NCBI GenBank assembly: GCA_022539475.1
Contig: VCMS01000127.1
Coordinates: forward strand, 214,654 to 236,663
Source: Gracilaria domingensis
Taxonomy: Eukaryota; Rhodophyta; Florideophyceae; Gracilariales; Gracilariaceae
Reading direction: 5' to 3'
DNA: 22,010 bases
Position numbers and translations under genes: made by a program. The notes beneath the pieces are model-generated. The model had not been told where the DNA came from, searched no databases, and worked only from the letters and a program-made list of their open reading frames with translations. Of this stretch, positions 17,793 through 22,010 are shown piece by piece (the first letter of the stretch is position 1; the number at the start of each line of letters is the position of its first letter).

Positions 17793-18118
17793 TGGGTAAA
17801 CTCCCTTAACATGTCTCTTAGACGTTCGCGGTGCGATAGTCCGTTACATTACCGAGATTCAAGTTCCTCGAGCGCCTTCAATGGGTCAACCTGTAAAACG
17901 CAGGGCTCGTCGGCTTACGCTCTTCTGTCCACTGACACAGGGTGTGTCCGCAGTCAGCGGGTTCTTCTCCGTTGCGACGTAATTGCTGTTACCCGCGAAA
18001 ACAAGCATAACTGCAAGCTTCCCTCCCCCTCCGTAGATGAGGCGACGTCCTTTTCGAAGGTAACTAGTCGAGACATCGGCAGCCGTCATCTTCGTCAAGC
18101 ATCCGAGTGGTTGCGCTG
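17793..18118 (-). pseudogene. RT upstream segment, poorly readable
   Basis: This lies between the connection region and the first RT block. The minus frame 18122-17886 (78 codons) has no recognisable motif; by position it should encode the N-terminal side of RT, and it is presumably heavily shifted. The plus frame at 17751-18272 here is a shadow. Confidence 0.5.
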
Positions 18119-18592
18119 TCAAAGACCCAATGATTGGTTCTCACAGATACTGGGGCTGGCTGCCGAGATTGGCAAACGAGTATCCGAACGGAGTATTTGG
18201 TGTGAACTGCCACAACCACCATTCGCGATGCAGCGATTGCACTTCTCGTACAACGAACGGGTAAGTGGTTGAATAAACCCGAAGACCGTGTTGACGGGAA
18301 TTAACTGACACCATAACTTGGGACTCAAGCGGGATGCGAATTGTCGAAGCGACGCGGAGCTTGGGGACTCGCGCATAAGCCCGCGTCGCCGGTGTCGGGG
18401 GCCTGCGCAGCAGGCAGTGGGACTTGCTTCGCGATACCGCTTCAGCGGAAGACAGACGATCGGTACCGATGAACCATCTAAGTTCTGCACGCCTGAGCGG
18501 GCCTGATTGCATCCGAACAAACCTGTCGCATGAATCGCAACCAAGAATGACTGGGCAGCCCAAATGACCGACAACAAGAAGTCGACCCTCAC
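18119..18592 (-). pseudogene. Protease-RT connection region of the gypsy pol
   Basis: Two overlapping frames (18592-18119 and 18563-18141) carry pieces typical of this region: VILGCDSCDRFV near the start, then SVPIVCLPLKR, PKLRVASTIRIPLESQ and an end resembling TPFxxxIANxGSxPxxL. The ILG(x)DxxxRF phrase is the conserved end of retropepsin domains in gypsy elements. Frame alternates several times between the two readings. Confidence 0.8.
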
Positions 18593-18603
18593 CGCGAGGC
18601 CGA

Positions 18604-18652
18604 GGGGGGGGGGGGCCTTTGTGTCAACAGGTTTTTTGTTCCCCCCCCCCCC
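18604..18652. repeat. G12 and C12 runs in inverted arrangement
   Basis: G12 at 18604-18615 and C12 at 18641-18652 are separated by 25 bases, so they form a perfect 12-bp foldback. They interrupt the retropepsin-connection junction of the retroelement. Confidence 0.95.
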
Positions 18653-18661
18653 TTCCCCTAT

Positions 18662-18904
18662 CTATGCCAAAACGCAGGAATAACGATTGTTCCCACCTTT
18701 TAACGGGGTTGGTATTCGCGTCAGCGACATCAGGGAGCTACGCTTCGGCGCATGACGTTCCCCAACTGCGGTGTGAGAAGGCACTCCCACGATGAAGTTC
18801 GAACCTGCCCCTGTGTCTAGTACATCAGGTAAACGCCCCTCACCCCGCCCCCCACCCCCACCCCCCCCCCCCCCACACCATAAACTGGGCTCAAGCCGAG
18901 TCAA
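18662..18904 (-). pseudogene. Ty3/gypsy retropepsin (aspartic protease)
   Basis: The 80-codon frame contains LDTGAGSNFI at residues 29-38; the catalytic DTGAG lies at 18803-18817. It follows a homopolymer-coded run of nine Gly (residues 11-19) that is not part of a normal protease and marks a frame-disrupting G14 run. Downstream residues (APKRS, then a RIPTPLKGG segment) fit the flap-side half. The C-terminal half is separated by the G12 and C12 runs near 18604-18652 and continues in the connection frames. Confidence 0.85.
18861..18874. repeat. C14 run preceded by C-rich tract
   Basis: C14 (18861-18874), preceded by C-rich sequence from about 18837. On the coding strand it is a G tract immediately upstream of the retropepsin active site and yields a spurious poly-Gly. 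Confidence 0.95.
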
Positions 18905-19494
18905 GCGTACACCTTAATAATTTCGCGTAGCCATCACCAATGATTTCGGTCCGCGGATCCGGTTATCCTTACTCGTATCCACGCTCGACGCAGAACACCG
19001 AGGTGGTTACCTCCGAATTTCGCGACTGTGGCGTCTTTCCTCAAGAGGATGTTCACCCGCGAGCGAGCAAAACCACGCCGGGTGCAACAGCGTCAAAACT
19101 CTGAGGAGGCCTCTCCCGAAGGAGACTCCGTTCAGTTTCCCGGAACTTCCGCCTCGCGCTTGCTCAGGTTCCTCGCAACGATGTGTGCTTGGGCGTCGCT
19201 GGCCGCAGGGTCCAGCGTTAGCGTATGGGTTGGCAACAGGCCGAGGGTGGGATGCACGGCTGATGGGCTTGTGCATTCCGCTGCGGGCGGTGATGCTGCG
19301 ACAGCGTGAAGAAGCCCGTCTTCGCATGCAAGTACGACTCATTAGGGACGGTTTTCTCTCCTCGGCATCAAAGCTTCATAGTTCATTCGTGACCATTTGG
19401 CATATCCCTCATCGAGAGGAGGCATGTCGGCAAAAGTGGTGACCATGCGTATAGCAAAGTGACAGCATCGGCGTTGTCATTCCGAACGCGGGTA
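18905..19494 (-). pseudogene. Gag C-terminal region by position
   Basis: The minus frame 19342-19007 (111 codons) is Arg/Ser/Pro-rich. A neighbouring frame near 19360-19450 reads MPPLDEGYAKWSRMNYEAL. No CCHC zinc knuckle could be found, either because it is destroyed or because this lineage lacks it. The assignment rests on position between gag-like frames and protease. Confidence 0.4.
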
Positions 19495-19986
19495 CTATTC
19501 CGAGAATGCGGTAAAAACCCTACCCTGGGGCGTGTGTCCTTCATCCAGGTCGTTGGAAACTGTTGGCTCCTTCGCATACGGGATGTTTGGTTCGTTCATA
19601 TGGTTGGAATCTGTAAAGCAGCGTACCGTCTCGAAGCGTATCGAAAAAGCATCCGTCGTGACGTAGTTCCGTAGTGGAATGAACTCAGGCCTTCCCGGCC
19701 AACTGACGTTGTCATACTCCTTGGGGAGGCCTTCGCTCCTAGCAGCGACAAAGATGGGAACCCAGTCTCCATTCATCAACGCCTCGGCGGACTCGAATTG
19801 GGGAACAGGATACTCTTCTACGAGTGCATCACGTTCCGCTCGAGCGTTACTGGCAATAAAACTCGAGGTAGGTATCTTCCGCTTATCTCGCAATAGCGGC
19901 GACCAAGGTCTTGGTAGCCGTCGAGGCGCGCGACGAACATCGTTACAACGTCCCCTTAGGTAGGATACCACAACGTGAGAAGCCAT
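19495..19986 (-). pseudogene. Gag-like ORF of the retroelement
   Basis: The 163-codon frame is the longest intact piece upstream of pol. Residues 1-35 are Arg-rich, and residues 45-130 look like ordinary soluble protein (FESAEALMNGDWVPIFVAAR, then EYDNVSWPGRPEFIPLRNYV). No capsid signature is certain. Its position, strand and distance upstream of protease support gag. Confidence 0.5.
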
Positions 19987-20982
19987 GTTCAGGCCGTCCG
20001 AATTGTCGGTTTCCGCATCTCTAGACTTCTGCCGGAGTGTCCCAGAGTGCCGGGATGGCCGTGCGATTGCAATAGTTGGTGGCGTGACGAGCGCAGCAAG
20101 TACCTGGACCGCTTCCGGGCCAGCACGTAACCCCTCCTTTGGAGCCCCGAGATGAGCCTCATTACAGGTGAACTGGTCTTCCCCACTCCCCTAATAAATG
20201 CGCAACCAATGTTAGGTCGGGCCTTCGTCTCCCGAGAACATCGGCCTCGCCACGAAAGACGGGGCGTAGGAAAATGAAGCCCAGGACTGGGTTGCTTCCC
20301 AGAAAAGCGTTGCATTACGCAGGGAGAGCTGCATACGACGAGATGCATTCCTTCCACCTTGCCCGTCCCACGGGTGTCGATCGGAATCGTTCCAAACGGA
20401 GGTAGTACTGGTATGAAATTAAACATCCGATACATCGGGTTCGTCGGCTTCAGCTTCTTCAGCCCGGAGTGCTTCGTCTTCGACCGGGTAGAACAACACC
20501 TATGGGTGGCACGATGACCGCTTAGAAGCGTATGAGTCCCTCCACGACCATTTTTGGATCGAGGAATCGGATTAATCCGAACTATCCTGAACATCCGGTG
20601 CGCGGTCTGCGAACTCGGTTCCGAGTCGGGAGTTCTGAGTGTCTTCTCGACCGTTCACCTCTGCGAGATTTGTGCGACCGGGGTTCTGTCGCGATGCGAT
20701 GACTTCAAACCGCTCCGGACGGAGTGGCGAGTTCCGCGATAGCGCCTCTCCAACGTCTCCAGGACGCTTCGAATCCCATCGAATCGTGTCTCAATTCGTT
20801 TCTTCGAAGGCAGCGGCGTCCTCTAATGCATTCCAGTACGGAGTGACATTCGGACCGTTTAGAGTACGGAGATCCCCTGCACATCTTAGAGGAAAGTACG
20901 AACTTCCTCCCCGAGAGTCCGGACTTTCTCCCGCGAGGAAATCATGCGGCTCCATAAGAAATTGTTGATCAGCTCGCAACAT
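19987..20982 (-). pseudogene. Gag N-terminal region, broken
   Basis: The frame 20982-20791 (63 codons) and the sequence just before it read as a Gln/Leu-rich helix (LEEQVRMLRADQQFL) followed by a Ser/Gly linker; a coiled N-terminus is common in gypsy gag proteins. Near 20430-20495 a minus frame has an acidic helix (EDEALRAEEAEADEPDVSD). The long frame 20594-19989 (201 codons) is basic and may be only partly in frame. A possible ATG for gag lies at 21113. Confidence 0.4.
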
Positions 20983-21744
20983 GCGAACCTGCTCTTCCAG
21001 GTTGATACCCTGGCGGTTGTCAATCTTGCTCCAGACGGGACTGGGTGCTCGGCTGCCTTAGCCTTCACCTGCCCGGCAAGACCGGTTCGGCGACGCATCC
21101 AGAGCAACGCCATTCAGTGCGAAAGGATCAAGCCGGAAAATAAGTGCCCGCGCGTGGCGGTTAATATCCGACGGAGGACGCCTGTGACCCGGCTCGATCC
21201 ACGGGCGAACTGGTATCTCGAAGGAGCCGACATTCGTGGATTACCCACCGTGGAATACGAACTGCGTATCAGTCCCGATCGGAGGCTTCCGAGACATTGG
21301 TTCCCACACCAACCGTGTACACGGAAAACTTCCAAAAGAACAACCTCAAGACGGACACAATAGTGAGGTCAGTCTTCTAAGTCGGGAAGCCCACTGTAGT
21401 GCATGCCTCCAAGCAGGGAAAAACAACACGAATGAAGTTAAGGATCTCTCTACTGAGGGAAACCCAGAGAACAGAGCCTCATCTGGGATTCACAACTAGC
21501 CCGGTGTAAGACTGAGGGACCCAAACCCTCACGACGGCCAGCGTTAGTGTTGAGCGGAGAAGTGTGACTCACAACGTGAGTGTTAGCACCTCGAAAGAGG
21601 ACGAAACCCAGAGTGGGAAAAGGGAAGGGAGGGAAAAGAAAAAGAAATAAGAGAGAACGGCGTGTCGCCGGGGTATTCCCTATACAGGTCGAACAACAAA
21701 CCACAAAGCTGAAACACTCCCAAAGTTGGTCTGCGGCGGACGCA
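20983..21744 (-). other. Retroelement leader region
   Basis: Between the possible primer site and gag there is about 600-750 bases without a convincing protein, as expected of a 5' untranslated leader. It contains an ACTCAC/GTGAGT hairpin at 21567-21581 and a purine tract. Confidence 0.35.
21615..21647 (+). repeat. 33-base purine tract
   Basis: The plus strand is all A/G from 21615 to 21647, continuing after one T as a further purine run to about 21657. For the minus-strand element it is a polypyrimidine stretch in the leader. A polypurine tract of a plus-oriented element is the alternative, but no plus-strand pol is present. Confidence 0.9.
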
Positions 21745-21763
21745 GGCGTGGGAACCCGCACCA
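21745..21763 (-). promoter_or_regulatory. Candidate tRNA primer binding site
   Basis: Read on the minus strand it is TGGTGCGGGTTCCCACGCC, which begins with the obligatory TGG complementary to tRNA CCA and directly follows ...CTGTCA, a CA LTR-type terminus. The complement looks like a tRNA 3' end (T-stem strand, acceptor strand, discriminator, CCA). It is at the right distance upstream of gag. The tRNA identity was not determined. Confidence 0.35.
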
Positions 21764-22010
21764 TGACAGCGAAAGTCTCCCGTAAGAAGTGTGCACCTTC
21801 CGAAAGGCGAGATGGCCTACAGCCATGATCTTAAGTAGGATCACCTGGTTGGGGAACTTACTGGTGCGAGGGCGCGACGCCGTCGCCACTAAGGTAGCGT
21901 AGTCACCAAAAATTAATAAATAATATTAACTAAAACATCCCATATTGTGGCAAACGCTCACGTGATGGGCCAACCTCCGAGTCGACTCCACCGTGTCCGC
22001 ACGTGTCCAA
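21764..22010 (-). mobile_element. Candidate 5' LTR (partial)
   Basis: If the primer site is right, this is the inner part of the LTR. An AT-rich block at 21909-21938 with TTAATATTATTTATTAA-like sequence could be the promoter region, and the 120-140 bases toward the primer site would be R and U5. The outer TG end is beyond the window, and no second LTR copy is seen. Confidence 0.3.

Larger units (their letters stand above)
16600..22010 (-). mobile_element. Ty3/gypsy LTR retrotransposon, decayed and lacking integrase
   Basis: On the minus strand the order is a possible LTR end and primer site (about 21.76 kb), leader, gag-like frames, retropepsin, connection, reverse transcriptase and RNase H. 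PR-RT-RH without intervening integrase is the Ty3/gypsy (Metaviridae) arrangement; in Ty1/copia the integrase would precede RT. Coding is broken into many frames and by G/C homopolymer runs. The copy ends within or just after RNase H at about 16600 in a T-rich junction, so integrase and 3' LTR are absent from the window. The right end runs off the window, so the outer LTR boundary is unseen. Base composition is not AT-shifted, which argues against repeat-induced point mutation. Confidence 0.9.

Noticed and set aside
17751..18272. 173-codon plus ORF
   Set aside because: Antisense to the reverse transcriptase and connection region of the minus-strand element.
183..18861. Equal 44-base distance from a G tract to a catalytic Asp motif in both the oxygenase-like fragment and the retropepsin
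   Set aside because: Two cases only and unrelated genes; most likely coincidence.
16600..21000. RIP-type mutation as the cause of retroelement decay
   Set aside because: The element is not AT-enriched, and its damage is mainly frame changes and homopolymer runs.
21889..21902. ACTAAGGTAGCG resembling a conserved LSU rRNA phrase
   Set aside because: The match covers only about ten bases and the surrounding sequence is not rRNA-like.
1..22010. CRISPR array or phage/bacterial defence operon
   Set aside because: No regularly spaced identical repeats, no Shine-Dalgarno-led gene clusters, and introns and an LTR retroelement indicate a eukaryote.

Overview
The window reads as eukaryotic, intergenic-rich and repeat-rich DNA of roughly balanced base composition. 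It contains one clear retroelement, several decayed coding regions and one stretch with short introns. Introns of the form GTAAGT...CTAAC...CAG, 70 to 100 bases long, and a Ty3/gypsy-type pol point to a fungus, an oomycete or an alga; I cannot decide between them from the sequence. I see no bacterial operons, rRNA, convincing tRNA or CRISPR array.

Layout. Positions 58 to about 3710 (minus strand) hold a decayed or indel-ridden gene in at least six reading-frame pieces. Its best piece (1580-2608) is a 342-residue ORF with the two signature boxes of a ParB/sulfiredoxin-like domain. The last piece (58-276) carries a possible HxD...H iron-oxygenase motif beside a 31-base C tract. At 3720-3852 lies a zero-spacer, near-perfect 133-bp palindrome. 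From about 3900 to 7600 the plus strand has coding-like relics of an unrecognised family, best seen as one frame at 5847-7061 with few stops. From 7600 to 12280 there is little I can assign apart from open frames near 9.1-9.7, 10.2-10.4 and 11.2-11.6 kb. From 12285 to 14850 the minus strand has pyrimidine-rich, Ser/Pro/Leu-rich frames of doubtful reality. From 14864 to 16280 (plus strand) there is a set of diverged, tandemly duplicated exon-intron modules; the downstream copy can be spliced in silico into one small open frame.

From about 16600 to the right edge lies a Ty3/gypsy LTR retrotransposon on the minus strand. It runs from a possible LTR end and primer binding site near 21.76 kb through gag-like frames, retropepsin (DTGAG), the protease-RT connection, reverse transcriptase (YLDD) and RNase H. 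It then stops, with no integrase or 3' LTR seen. It carries many frameshifts and three G/C homopolymer runs but is not AT-shifted, so it does not look like a product of RIP.

I found no intact multi-gene system. The parts most worth a second look are the eukaryotic ParB-like gene with its possible zinc finger and oxygenase-like pieces, the perfect-centre palindrome next to it, and the tandem exon-intron modules.
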